Shown here: piece by piece, positions 1-7,855 of the stretch | Position numbering within the stretch: position 1 is the first letter of the stretch | Layout of the letters: each line of letters opens with the position of its first letter | Source of the DNA: Gammaproteobacteria bacterium | Lineage (GTDB): Bacteria; Pseudomonadota; Gammaproteobacteria; Steroidobacterales; Steroidobacteraceae | Assembly: GCA_003164785.1 (NCBI GenBank) | Contig: PLUE01000053.1 | Coordinates: 84,708-133,619, forward strand | DNA length: 48,912 nucleotides | Reading direction: 5' to 3' | Notes under the pieces: generated by a model | Databases searched by the model: none | What the model saw: the letters and a program-made list of their open reading frames with translations, nothing else | What the model was told of the DNA's origin: nothing | Made by a program: the position numbers and the translations under genes

Positions 1-1208
1 GCGTCGTCGACGACGAAGCCGGTGGCGATGGTCAGGGCCATCAACGACAGGTTGTTCAAGCTGAAATCGGCAAGATACATGATCGCGAATGTGCCGATCA
101 ACGACAGCGGCACGGACAGGCTGGGAATGATCGTGGCCGGTATGTCGCGAAGGAACAGGTAGATCACCAGCACCACGAGCAGGACCGAGAGCACCAGTTC
201 GAACTGGACGTCGCTCACGGAGGCCCTGATGGTGGTCGTGCGGTCGGTCAGGACGGTGACGTCGACGCCGGCGGGCATCGATGCCTGCACCATCGGCAGC
301 AGGTCATGGATTCGATCGACCACGTCGACCACGTTGGCCCCCGGCTGGCGCTGCACGTTGACGATCAGCGCGGGGGTCGAGTTCATCCATCCGCCGAGCT
401 TGGCGTTCTCCGCGCCCGACACCAGCGTGGCGACGTCGCGGAGCCGCACCGGTGAACCATTCTTGTAGGCGACCACGACGCTGCCGTAGTCGGGCGCATC
501 CTTGATCTGATCGTTGGTGTTGATGGTATACGCGCTGGTCGGGCCATCGAGCGTGCCCTTGGGTCCGTTCTGATTGGCATTGCTGATGGTGGTGCGCAAA
601 TCGTCGATGTTCAAGCCGTAGGCGGCGAGCGAGCGGGGGTTCACCACGACGCGCACGGCCGGCCGCTGGCCGCCGCTGATGCTCACCACCCCGACGCCCT
701 TGATCTGGGAGATCTTCTGGGCGATGCGTGTGTCGGCCAGGTCCTCCACCTCGGTGAGCGGCATCACCTTCGACGTGATGCCGAGCGTCAGCACCGGCGC
801 GTCGGCAGGATTGACCTTGGCGTAGATCGGCGGTGCCGGCAGATCCTGCGGCAGCAGGTTCTGCGCCGCGCTGATGGATGCTTGGACTTCCTGTTCGGCC
901 ACGTCGATCGCGAGGGCGAGATTGAACTGCAGGGTGATGACCGACGCGCCCCCCGAACTCGTCGACGACATCTGATTCAGGCCGGGCATCTGGCCGAACT
1001 GCTTTTCCAACGGCGCGGTGATGGCCGAGGTGATGACTTCGGGACTGGCGCCGGGATAGAAGGTTTGCACCTGGATGGTGGGATACGCCACCTCGGGCAG
1101 CGCCGACAGGGGCAGCTGCTTGTAGCCCATGGCGCCGACGATCAAGATCGCGACCATCAGGAGCGTGGTCGCGACCGGACGCAGAACGAATATGCGTGAG
1201 GGGTTCAC
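1..1208 (-). CDS. RND multidrug efflux inner-membrane permease, N-terminal part (MdtB/AcrB-like), cut by window edge
   Basis: This is the proton-driven pump subunit of a tripartite efflux system in the inner membrane. The first 402 residues are present. The GTG start sits at 1208, giving [17 protein letters not shown], a typical opening of the MdtB/MdtC branch, followed by the first transmembrane helix and the periplasmic porter region. The reading frame ends at the window edge in ATGFVVDD; those paired aspartates correspond by position to the proton-relay Asp407/Asp408 of AcrB. The start codon shares one base with the TAG stop of the adaptor gene (TAGTG), so the two are translationally coupled. 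Substrates cannot be told from the sequence. The rest of the gene lies outside the window. Confidence 0.93.
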   Translation of the reverse strand, partial: MNPSRIFVLRPVATTLLMVAILIVGAMGYKQLPLSALPEVAYPTIQVQTFYPGASPEVITSAITAPLEKQFGQMPGLNQMSSTSSGGASVITLQFNLALAIDVAEQEVQASISAAQNLLPQDLPAPPIYAKVNPADAPVLTLGITSKVMPLTEVEDLADTRIAQKISQIKGVGVVSISGGQRPAVRVVVNPRSLAAYGLNIDDLRTTISNANQNGPKGTLDGPTSAYTINTNDQIKDAPDYGSVVVAYKNGSPVRLRDVATLVSGAENAKLGGWMNSTPALIVNVQRQPGANVVDVVDRIHDLLPMVQASMPAGVDVTVLTDRTTTIRASVSDVQFELVLSVLLVVLVIYLFLRDIPATIIPSLSVPLSLIGTFAIMYLADFSLNNLSLMALTIATGFVVDD

Positions 1209-2548
1209 TACTGCGGTGCGTTGGCGTGCTGGCGGCGGTGCGCTCCGGGCGGTCGTGTGCCTGGCGGGTGCGCATCCCCTGGCTGTGCGCCCGGGGGGGA
1301 GGTGGGCGCATTCTGCGGCAATTGTACCGTGGCGCCGTCGCGCAGCCGGTCGCCGCCCTCCGTGACCACCACATCCCCGGCGGCCAGGCCCGCCGTGACC
1401 GCAACCCGTTCGCCGTCGAGGACGCCGAGGGTCACCGGACGTACCGTGACGGTTCGGTCCGCGTTGACGAGGTAGACGAAGGTGCTGACGACGCCGTTGG
1501 GAGCGCCGCGCCGAATGGCGGAATTCGGCATGATGAGCTGATTGGTGAGCAGATCCTGCAGCAATTGAACGTTGACGAATTGATTCGGGAACAGGGAGCC
1601 ATCGGCGTTGGCGAACTGCGCCCGCAATTTCACGGTGCCCGTGGTGGTGTCGATCGCGTTGTCCACGGTCGACAGAATGCCGTCGGCGAGCTTGATGGCG
1701 TTCCCGCGGTCATAGACCTCCACCGCCAGCGGGGTTCCTTGGCCCACTTTCTTCATGAGCGACAACACATTGTCCTCCGGGATGGAGAACAGGACGCTGA
1801 TCGGCTGCAGCTGGTTGACCACGACGATGCCATTGGTGTCGCCCGGCGTGACGTAATTGCCCTGATCGACCTGGCGTATCCCGACCCGGCCCGTGACCGG
1901 CGATTCGACGTGCGTATACAGCAGGTTCACCTGGGCGGTCTTGACCTGGCCTTCATCCGATTCGATGGTCCCCTGATACTGGTCGACCAATGCGCGCTGG
2001 GTGTCGAGCTGCTGCGCGGCGATGGAGTCCTCTTTCACCAGACCTTCGTAACGCTTCAGGTCCAGCCGCGCGTCCTCGAGCAATGCTTGATCGCGCTTGA
2101 GATTGCCCTGGGCGGTTTGCAGGGCCGCCTCGTAGGGACGGGGGTCGATCTGGGCAATGACGTCGCCCGCATGCACGATCTGCCCCTCGGTGAAGAGTAT
2201 CTTCTGCAACGTTCCGCTGATCTGGGTGCGGACGGTCACGTTGGCGAGGGTCGTCACCGTGCCCAAGGCTGGAATGCGGATCTGGATGTCGCCGGGCGTC
2301 ACCTTTGCCACCGACACGGCCACCGGTCCATTTTGGCCGAAACGCCCGCCGCCGGGCCCACCTCCCGGTCCACCGCCGGGTCCACCGGCCACCGGCGCGG
2401 GCCGGTGCTGGATCACCCGGAGCAAGATCACGGCCAGCACCAGCAGGACGGCGAGCACGATCAATGCCGTGCGGTACCTGGCGAGGAAGCCTGGCGGCTT
2501 CCGTGCGGCCTCGGGTGTGTGATTGGCTTCCTCGATCTCGTTTACCAC
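1208..2548 (-). CDS. RND efflux periplasmic adaptor (membrane fusion protein), MdtA-like
   Basis: This adaptor links the inner-membrane pump to an outer-membrane channel. After a short cytoplasmic stretch there is one membrane anchor ([18 protein letters not shown]), then a low-complexity linker in which GGP/GGG units repeat. The lipoyl/hairpin/beta-barrel core of the HlyD-type family follows, with [19 protein letters not shown] and the returning half [18 protein letters not shown]. The last 30 or so residues are Pro-rich and look dispensable. I chose the GTG at 2548 because GGGGA lies just upstream. An in-frame ATG at 2590 would add 14 residues but has no visible ribosome site. It is the first gene of the efflux operon and its stop overlaps the pump start. 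No regulator gene is adjacent. Confidence 0.93.
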   Translation of the reverse strand: MVNEIEEANHTPEAARKPPGFLARYRTALIVLAVLLVLAVILLRVIQHRPAPVAGGPGGGPGGGPGGGRFGQNGPVAVSVAKVTPGDIQIRIPALGTVTTLANVTVRTQISGTLQKILFTEGQIVHAGDVIAQIDPRPYEAALQTAQGNLKRDQALLEDARLDLKRYEGLVKEDSIAAQQLDTQRALVDQYQGTIESDEGQVKTAQVNLLYTHVESPVTGRVGIRQVDQGNYVTPGDTNGIVVVNQLQPISVLFSIPEDNVLSLMKKVGQGTPLAVEVYDRGNAIKLADGILSTVDNAIDTTTGTVKLRAQFANADGSLFPNQFVNVQLLQDLLTNQLIMPNSAIRRGAPNGVVSTFVYLVNADRTVTVRPVTLGVLDGERVAVTAGLAAGDVVVTEGGDRLRDGATVQLPQNAPTSPPGAQPGDAHPPGTRPPGAHRRQHANAPQ

Positions 2549-2681
2549 GTGTTCCCCATAAGCTCGACTGCCACGATAGCCAGCTATCATAAGACATTGC
2601 GGACTTTACGGTCTTCCAAATGACGGCACTACCGCGGAGGCCAACACATTTGTTAGGAAACGTTAAGGCCGCGCCCCCAGA

Positions 2682-2967
2682 GTGATACTTGCCACCATCG
2701 GCTCGCTCGGCGATCTGCATCCATTCATTGCCGTGGGACTCGCCCTGCAGGAACGCGCCGCGACAGGTCTCGGGCACGCCGCCCACAATGCCCTGTTCGT
2801 GGGGCAGTTCTCGTCGTACGGTGCAATCGGTTTGTACTCGACGCTGCTGGGGGATGTCCAGCCCGATTAGCGGCGTCCGACATCGGTGGTGCGCCATGAC
2901 GGGCGAGGATGGCGCCGCCGCGGCAGCCGCGGTCGTGCTCGATAGGCTAGAATCCCAGGCTCATTGA
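2682..2967 (+). pseudogene. Remnant of a family 1 (YjiC/UGT-like) glycosyltransferase
   Basis: Three short pieces, in the right order, resemble parts of a roughly 400-residue nucleotide-sugar glycosyltransferase. From the GTG at 2682 the frame reads ILATIGSLGDLHPFIAVGLA, the usual N-terminus with its nucleotide-binding Rossmann start. In the same frame, near 2785-2867, comes ALFVGQFSSYGAIGLYSTLL then GDVQPD, which resembles a mid-protein segment. A TAG at 2868-2870 ends that frame. In another frame, 2897-2967 reads MTGEDGAAAAAAVVLDRLES, like the C-terminal helix of the family. The large internal parts are missing, so the gene is dead. The family assignment rests on remembered motifs and not on an alignment. 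No ribosome site is visible. Confidence 0.55.
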
Positions 2968-2981
2968 TACGAGGTCTAGCG

Positions 2982-3662
2982 ATGAAATTACCGCATACGG
3001 TTGTGATGGCGGCGTGGTTGCTGCTGGGCTTGAGTTCGCTGGTGCGTGCGCAAACGTCCTGGGTCGAGGGTAAGAACTATTTCCTGATCAATCCCGCGCG
3101 TCCGCCGGCGATCGCAGCCGGCAAGGTGGAGGTTACGGAGGTTTTTTCCTACGGCTGCCCGGCCTGCAACGCGTTTCTGCCCGTCATGCATAAACTGAAG
3201 CAGGCGTTGCCCGCCAATGCCGTCTTGACCTACCTGCCTGCGTCCTTCAATCTCGGGGAGGATTGGCCGATGTTCCAGAAGGCCTTTTTCACCGCGCAGG
3301 CACTGGGAGTCGCGGATCAGACCCACGATGCGATGTTTGCCGCCGTGTGGAAGACCGGCGAGCTCGGCATCAGCGACCCGGTGACGCAGCGGCTCAAGGA
3401 TCCCCTGCCGAGCATCGAGGATGCGGCGCGGTTCTACAATCGAGCCGCAGGCGTGCCGGTCGATAAATTTCTCAGCACCGCGAAGTCCTTCGCCGTCGAT
3501 ACGAAGGTGCGCGGCACCGAGGAAGCCATCGTGGCCTACCGCGTCGACCGCACTCCCACGATCGTCGTCAATGGCCGCTATCGTCTGTATGCTGAGTCGG
3601 CCGGAGGGGAGGACCAGCTCATCGAACTGGTCAAATGGTTGGTGGCGAAAGAAAGCAAGTAA
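2982..3662 (+). CDS. dsbA: Thiol:disulfide interchange protein DsbA-like
   Basis: This is a periplasmic oxidase that puts disulfide bonds into exported proteins. The product is 226 residues. A signal peptide ends about VRA (residue 23). The thioredoxin-fold active site is Cys59-Pro-Ala-Cys62 in FSYGCPACNAF, and the cis-proline loop is DRTPTIVVNG. CPAC differs from the CPHC of E. coli DsbA but occurs in other proteobacterial DsbA proteins. I chose the ATG at 2982, with GAGG seven bases upstream; an in-frame TTG at 2964 is less likely. The following small membrane protein gene starts 27 bases downstream and may be co-transcribed. The exact client proteins are unknown. Confidence 0.92.
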   Translation: MKLPHTVVMAAWLLLGLSSLVRAQTSWVEGKNYFLINPARPPAIAAGKVEVTEVFSYGCPACNAFLPVMHKLKQALPANAVLTYLPASFNLGEDWPMFQKAFFTAQALGVADQTHDAMFAAVWKTGELGISDPVTQRLKDPLPSIEDAARFYNRAAGVPVDKFLSTAKSFAVDTKVRGTEEAIVAYRVDRTPTIVVNGRYRLYAESAGGEDQLIELVKWLVAKESK

Positions 3663-3689
3663 CCGTCGCGCTGCGCCCGGGCCTCGAGA

Positions 3690-3893
3690 ATGACGACATC
3701 GGTGCTCCTCTGGGGATTGCTCTTCAGTTCCGTCGGGCTCGGGTATTTCCTCTACGGCAAGAAGCAGCGTGCCGTGGTGCCGTTGGTGTGCGGATTGGTG
3801 CTGATGATCTATCCGTATTTCATCGCCAATGCATTCGCGGTCGTGATCCTCGGCGTCGCTCTCGCGGCGATTCCCTATTTCTGGCGACTTTGA
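3690..3893 (+). CDS. Small two-helix membrane protein, 67 aa
   Basis: This is a short integral membrane protein with two or three hydrophobic segments: SVLLWGLLFSSVGLGYFLYG, then a KKQ loop, then VPLVCGLVLMIYPYF and a last helix AFAVVILGVALAAIPYF. Related small proteins are widespread in proteobacteria and are often annotated only as amino acid transport or hypothetical proteins, with no proven role. It follows the dsbA-like gene by 27 bases on the same strand. The composition (Tyr and Phe at the helix ends, basic loop) and the continuity of the hydrophobic pattern make it a convincing gene despite its length. The function is not known. Confidence 0.72.
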   Translation: MTTSVLLWGLLFSSVGLGYFLYGKKQRAVVPLVCGLVLMIYPYFIANAFAVVILGVALAAIPYFWRL

Positions 3894-3950
3894 GGCGCGG
3901 TCCGGGCGGCGTCATCGGTAATGCGTGACGCTTCCGCATAGACTCACGGT

Positions 3951-4601
3951 ATGAACAATCTCATACGCTATCACCCCCGGGTCTGGATCGCCGTCGTGGC
4001 CGGCACGGCCGCCTTTTTCTTCCTGCCACCGCATTGGTCGCTCATCAGTCGCATCCTGGTGAGCTGGAACTTCGGCGTGATGCTGTTCCTCGGGCTCATC
4101 TTCACGTGGATGACCGGGTTGAGCGCCGAGAAAATCTGCTCGAAATACATCGAGGAGGACGAGTCCGCGCAATTCATACTCACGGTGGTGGTAGTCGCGG
4201 CCCTGCTCAGTATGGTGGCCATCATCGAGCCGTTGGCAACGTCGAAACAGGTGCCGGGCGCGGAGCGGATCGCCCATACCCTGCTCGCCGCCATGACGCT
4301 GGTGAATTCCTGGCTGCTGGTTCCCACCATGTTCGCGACGCATTACGCGGACATGTTCTACAGCGTGACCGAGGGCGAGGATCGGCCGCTGGCGTTTCCC
4401 AAAACGCCGATGCCTGTGTTTTGGGACTTCGCCTACTTTTCCTTCACCATTGCGGCGGCCTGCCAGACGGCGGACGTCGCCACCAACAACGCCGGGATGC
4501 GCCGGGTGGTCCTTGCCCACACCTTGGTGTCGTTCTTCTTCAACGCCTCGATCCTCGGTTTCGCGATCAACGTCACCGCGGGACTGATCGGCGGGAATTG
4601 A
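3951..4601 (+). CDS. DUF1345 family membrane protein
   Basis: This 216-residue integral membrane protein matches the DUF1345 family by its pattern. There is an N-terminal pair of helices around PRVWIAVVAGTAAFFFLPPH and SWNFGVMLFLGLIFTWM, a charged loop with SAEKICSKYIEEDESAQ, and further helices. The characteristic loop THYADMFYSVTEGEDRPLAF precedes the final helices, and a PVFWDFAYFSFTIAAACQTA segment with small and aromatic residues follows. The function of the family is unestablished. It stands 57 bases after the small membrane protein, on the same strand, and 65 bases before the quinone oxidoreductase. Confidence 0.82.
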   Translation: MNNLIRYHPRVWIAVVAGTAAFFFLPPHWSLISRILVSWNFGVMLFLGLIFTWMTGLSAEKICSKYIEEDESAQFILTVVVVAALLSMVAIIEPLATSKQVPGAERIAHTLLAAMTLVNSWLLVPTMFATHYADMFYSVTEGEDRPLAFPKTPMPVFWDFAYFSFTIAAACQTADVATNNAGMRRVVLAHTLVSFFFNASILGFAINVTAGLIGGN

Positions 4602-4666
4602 TCGGCCGCCGGCCGCTCAGGCAAACTATCGCGCCCACCCCTCACAATTTCTTTTCCGGAGAACAC

Positions 4667-5668
4667 GTGCCAGTCATACCGCTCGAGATGACCGTCATCG
4701 AGATCGCATCGCCGGGCGGTCCGGAACGATTGCGTCCGAGTTCGCGCCCGGTCCCGACGCCCGGTGACGGCGAGGTGCTCATTCGGGTGATCGCCGCGGG
4801 CGTCAACCGTCCGGACATCATGCAGCGGCAGGGTTTATATGCGCCGCCTCCCGGCGCGTCCGACATCCTGGGTCTCGAGGTGGCGGGCGAGATCGTCGCT
4901 TTAGGACCCCATGTGAGCGGGTTCGTGGTGCGCGATCGCGTCACGGCGCTGCTGGCCGGCGGCGGCTACGCGGGCTATGCGATTGCGTCTGCAGGATTGT
5001 GCCTCCCGATTCCCAACGGCTTCTCGATGGTGGAGGCGGCCGCGCTTCCCGAGACGGTATTTACCGTTTGGACCAATGTGTTCGAGCGCGGCGGATGCAA
5101 GGCGGGAGACACGGTCTTGATCCACGGCGGCACCAGCGGCATCGGGTCGATCGCAATTCAGCTGGCGACGGCGCTGGGCGCCCGGGTTTTGGCGACCGCG
5201 GGAGGCGCTGAAAAAGCGCGGGCCTGCGAAAGGTTCGGTGCGGTCCGCGGGATCGACTACCGCGAGGAAGATTTCGTCGATGTGGTTCTGAGGGAGACGG
5301 GTGGCGCGGGCGCCGACGTCATTTTGGACATGGTGTCGGGTTCCTATGTGGCGCGCAACATGGCGGCCGCGGCCATGTTCGGCCGCATCGTCTGCATCGC
5401 GGCGTTGGGGGGCGTGCGGGCGGAGATCGACACCTCGGTCATCATGCACAAGCGTCTGACGCTCACGGGCTCGACGTTGCGCTCGCGTCCGCTGGCGCAG
5501 AAGGCGGCGATCGCCGCTGCGGTGAGGCATCGCGTGTGGCCGCTGTTGTCGGCCGGGCGCGTACGACCCATCATTCATGCCACGTTCCCCTTGGCCGATG
5601 CCCGCAGCGCGCACGAGCTGATGGAATCATCGACCCATATCGGCAAGATCATGCTGAGCGTCACATGA
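4667..5668 (+). CDS. NAD(P)H quinone oxidoreductase, zinc-free MDR family (PIG3/Qor-like)
   Basis: This cytosolic reductase of the medium-chain dehydrogenase family (333 aa) reduces quinones or enones with NAD(P)H. The GroES-like N-terminal half carries VNRPDIMQRQGLYAPPPGAS and ILGLEVAGEI. The nucleotide-binding half has GDTVLIHGGTSGIGSIAIQL. The catalytic and structural zinc cysteines of alcohol dehydrogenases are absent, which places it with the quinone oxidoreductases. I chose the GTG at 4667, with CCGGAG about six bases upstream; an in-frame ATG at 4688 is the alternative. The stop overlaps the ATG of the next gene (ATGA), so the two are translationally coupled. The physiological substrate is unknown. 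Confidence 0.9.
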   Translation: MPVIPLEMTVIEIASPGGPERLRPSSRPVPTPGDGEVLIRVIAAGVNRPDIMQRQGLYAPPPGASDILGLEVAGEIVALGPHVSGFVVRDRVTALLAGGGYAGYAIASAGLCLPIPNGFSMVEAAALPETVFTVWTNVFERGGCKAGDTVLIHGGTSGIGSIAIQLATALGARVLATAGGAEKARACERFGAVRGIDYREEDFVDVVLRETGGAGADVILDMVSGSYVARNMAAAAMFGRIVCIAALGGVRAEIDTSVIMHKRLTLTGSTLRSRPLAQKAAIAAAVRHRVWPLLSAGRVRPIIHATFPLADARSAHELMESSTHIGKIMLSVT

Positions 5669-6468
5669 AGTCCAAGGTTGTCGCCGTACTGGAGACGCGC
5701 ACCGGCGCGCACCTGGGTGAGTTGATCGAACGTCGGGGCGGGATTGCGATGCTGGCCCCGGCGCTCAACGAGGTGCCCGATATCGAGCCGGGGGCGGTGG
5801 CCGCGCTCCTGGCCGGGTGGCGTGTCAAGCCCCATCGGATGGTGATCTTCCAGACCGGGGTCGGAACGCGCGCCCTGTTCAATGCGGCCGACGCTCTGGG
5901 GGTGACCGACGACATGCGGACGCTGCTGGCAAAGTCCATCGTCGTCGTCCGCGGTCCGAAGCCGGTCGGCGAGTTGAACGCGCGCCAGGTACGCATCGAC
6001 GTACGGGCGCAATCGCCGTTCACCACCGAGACCCTGCTGCGGGCGATTGCCGGGATCGAACTCGATCAGGCGTCGGTGTTGGTGCAACGGTACGGAGCGC
6101 CCAATGAGAGCTTGCGCGAAGCGCTGGAAGGGCGGGGGGCGAGCGTCGCAGAAATCGCCACCTATCGCTGGGCCTTGCCCGCCGATATTCAGCCGCTGAA
6201 GGATCTGATCGAAGCCTTGGCGACGGCACGCGTGGACGCGGTCGTCTTCACGAGCGCGGTGCAGATCGACAATTTGTTTGCGGTTGCCGAGTCGATGGGG
6301 TGTGCCGACGGGCTGGCGGGGCACATGAACGGACTCGTCATTGCATCGATCGGCCCCGTCTGTTCGCGCGCACTCATCATGCGCGGGATCACACCCACGT
6401 TCGAGGCGGATCCGCCCAAGCTCGGGCCTCTCGTGGCCGGCCTGGACCGTGCGTGGAGCGATGGCTGA
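5665..6468 (+). CDS. Uroporphyrinogen-III synthase (HemD-like)
   Basis: A HemD-fold protein of 267 residues. HemD enzymes close hydroxymethylbilane to uroporphyrinogen III in heme and siroheme synthesis. Seen features are the opening VAVLETRTGAHLGELIERRG, the region RMVIFQTGVGTRALF (the first-domain loop, where most family members read D..VFTSxNAV), the second-domain segment RVDAVVFTSAVQIDNL, and the near-terminal IASIGPVCSRALIMRGITPT. The start overlaps the stop of the quinone oxidoreductase by four bases. No hemC or hemX is adjacent, so this may be a second, stand-alone HemD-like copy and not the main pathway enzyme. No membrane segment is seen. Confidence 0.8.
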   Translation: MKSKVVAVLETRTGAHLGELIERRGGIAMLAPALNEVPDIEPGAVAALLAGWRVKPHRMVIFQTGVGTRALFNAADALGVTDDMRTLLAKSIVVVRGPKPVGELNARQVRIDVRAQSPFTTETLLRAIAGIELDQASVLVQRYGAPNESLREALEGRGASVAEIATYRWALPADIQPLKDLIEALATARVDAVVFTSAVQIDNLFAVAESMGCADGLAGHMNGLVIASIGPVCSRALIMRGITPTFEADPPKLGPLVAGLDRAWSDG

Positions 6469-6619
6469 CGGCGGGCGGCGGGCACCTCGGGCGTGTCCGT
6501 GTAGCGCCGACAATGGCTCGGTGCATCGGCTGACGCAGCCCGCTTGAAGGGTCCCGCAGGGGTTTTACGGAGGCGGCGTATAAATGCTGTTTGCCACAGA
6601 CTTTTTCAGGAGAAGACCC

Positions 6620-7192
6620 ATGGATGCTCAGACTGCCGCCACTAAGCCATTCTTGACCGACGTGAAAACCTTGCGCGAGCGTGCCCGCAAGAACATCGGC
6701 GACGGGGCGGTGACCTCCACGTACGAGGGTGACGTCGACAAGACGATCGAGATCTTGCAGACGGTGCTGGCCACGGAAATCGTGTGCGTCCTGCGTTACA
6801 CGATGCACGCGGTCGCGGCGACCGGCATCTCGAGCGAGGGCGTCAAGGCCGAATTCGCCAAACATGCCCGGGAAGAGCAGGAGCACGCCAACCAGGTGGC
6901 CGAGCGCATCAACCAGTTGGGCGGCAAACCGGACTTCAATCCGACCGGACTCGCGTCGCGTTCCGCCTCGGAATATGGCAAAGCCGAAAATTTGGTCGAG
7001 ATGATCAAGGAAAATCTGATCGCCGAGCGTATTGCGATCGACCACTACCGAGAGCTGATCCGTTACTTCGGTAACGATGACCCGGGAACGCGCACGATGC
7101 TGGAAGGGATCCTCGAGGTCGAGGAAGAGCATGCCAACGACATGCACGACCTGCTCGTGGCCCATGAAGGGCAGCCGATGCTCGACAAGTAG
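6620..7192 (+). CDS. Ferritin-like / bacterioferritin-type iron protein
   Basis: A 190-residue four-helix ferritin-like protein, probably for iron storage or oxidation. Candidate diiron ligands fall where expected: Glu53 in LATEIVCVLRY, Glu86 and His89 in REEQEHANQ, Glu136 in NLIAERIAIDHYREL, and Glu170/His171 in EEEHANDMHD. The sequence resembles the group annotated as bacterioferritin or DPS-like ferritin domain protein. The ATG at 6620 is preceded by CAGGAGAAG, a good ribosome site; an in-frame ATG at 6584 would add an unlikely 12-residue leader. A TATAAA lies at 6579-6584 without a clear -35 partner. The gene stands alone. Confidence 0.87.
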   Translation: MDAQTAATKPFLTDVKTLRERARKNIGDGAVTSTYEGDVDKTIEILQTVLATEIVCVLRYTMHAVAATGISSEGVKAEFAKHAREEQEHANQVAERINQLGGKPDFNPTGLASRSASEYGKAENLVEMIKENLIAERIAIDHYRELIRYFGNDDPGTRTMLEGILEVEEEHANDMHDLLVAHEGQPMLDK

Positions 7193-7215
7193 ACAAGCTT
7201 GGGTAGAGGAGCTTT

Positions 7216-7425
7216 TCAAGACTCGAATTTCGCCGTTCCGCGCCGGCCGCTGCCGAGGTATGTGTCGACCAGCTCAATCTTCGCCCGGTGATTGCCGGCG
7301 CGGGCCAGTTTGGCGTCGCAGGTCAAAAGCGGCGCATCGAGCGCTTCCGCGAGAGCAACGTACGCACCGTCGTAAGCCGTCAGCGTGTCGCGCAGCTGCC
7401 AGAGTCGCGACAGTTGTAGCGTTCC
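7216..7425 (-). pseudogene. C-terminal remnant of a VapC-type PIN-domain toxin
   Basis: On the minus strand an open frame ends at 7216. Its last 65 or so codons read LSRLWQLRDTLTAYDGAYVA, then ALAEALDAPLLTCDAKLARA and GNHRAKIELV. This is the second half of VapC ribonuclease toxins of type II toxin-antitoxin systems, including the acidic residues Asp (TAYD) and Asp (TCDAKL) that bind metal. The N-terminal half with the first catalytic Asp (usually VDTSAL or similar) is absent. Upstream codons turn into an Arg run that has no PIN character, and no antitoxin is visible. It therefore looks like a deletion remnant. Confidence 0.6.
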
Positions 7426-7507
7426 GAGCGAACGACGTCGTCGGTGAGGATTTACCTCGGTAGGATTGCCGCAAGCGTGCCGCGCATGTCAAGGACTCCT
7501 GGTAACG

Positions 7508-7855
7508 CTAGCTGCTTCCGCCGACGGAGGGTGAGTCGCTGGCCGGGAAGGACTCATCGAGGGCTTCGTCCAGCAAGTCCTCCGCATGCTGCCTCTCGCC
7601 ATCGTCCGGGTGTCTTCGCATATACGCGGCCGCGTACGAGCAGGCGGGATGCACCTTCCAGCCGGCGGCCCGCGCTGCCTTCAGCGCGGCCTGCATCAGA
7701 TCGGCCGCAATTCCGCGTCCCCCGATCGGCGCCGGCACGCCGGTGTGGGTGATGGTCATGACATCACCCGCCAGCGTGTAGTCCAGCACGGCCTGCAGAC
7801 CCTCGACTTGGGTCGAGAACCTGTGAGTCGCGGTATCGTGCTCAATGGCGTTCAT
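7508..7855 (-). CDS. Small GNAT-fold N-acetyltransferase (YjdJ type) with an ESFPASD tail
   Basis: A 115-residue protein of the minimal GNAT family. It has the acetyl-CoA loop GGRGIAADLMQAALKAARAA and the segment GWKVHPACSYAAAYMRRHPD. These small acetyltransferases (PF14542 type) have no established substrate. The last 25 residues, EDLLDEALDESFPASDSPSV, form a separate acidic tail of a kind that recurs at the ends of unrelated small proteobacterial proteins. The ATG at 7855 lies inside the end of the YXWGXW-repeat gene, giving a 14-base overlap, so the two are very probably one transcript with coupled translation. Confidence 0.85.
   Translation of the reverse strand: MNAIEHDTATHRFSTQVEGLQAVLDYTLAGDVMTITHTGVPAPIGGRGIAADLMQAALKAARAAGWKVHPACSYAAAYMRRHPDDGERQHAEDLLDEALDESFPASDSPSVGGSS

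Noticed and set aside
304..1404. Minus-strand open frame of 366 codons
   Set aside because: It overlaps the RND pump in a shifted frame on the same strand; the pump frame carries the conserved motifs.
1196..2623. Plus-strand open frame of 475 codons
   Set aside because: It is antisense to the adaptor gene and has His/Arg/Asp-rich shadow composition.
4034..4666. Upstream extension of the quinone oxidoreductase frame
   Set aside because: The open frame runs back through the DUF1345 gene in another frame; the GTG at 4667 has a ribosome site and begins at the family N-terminus.
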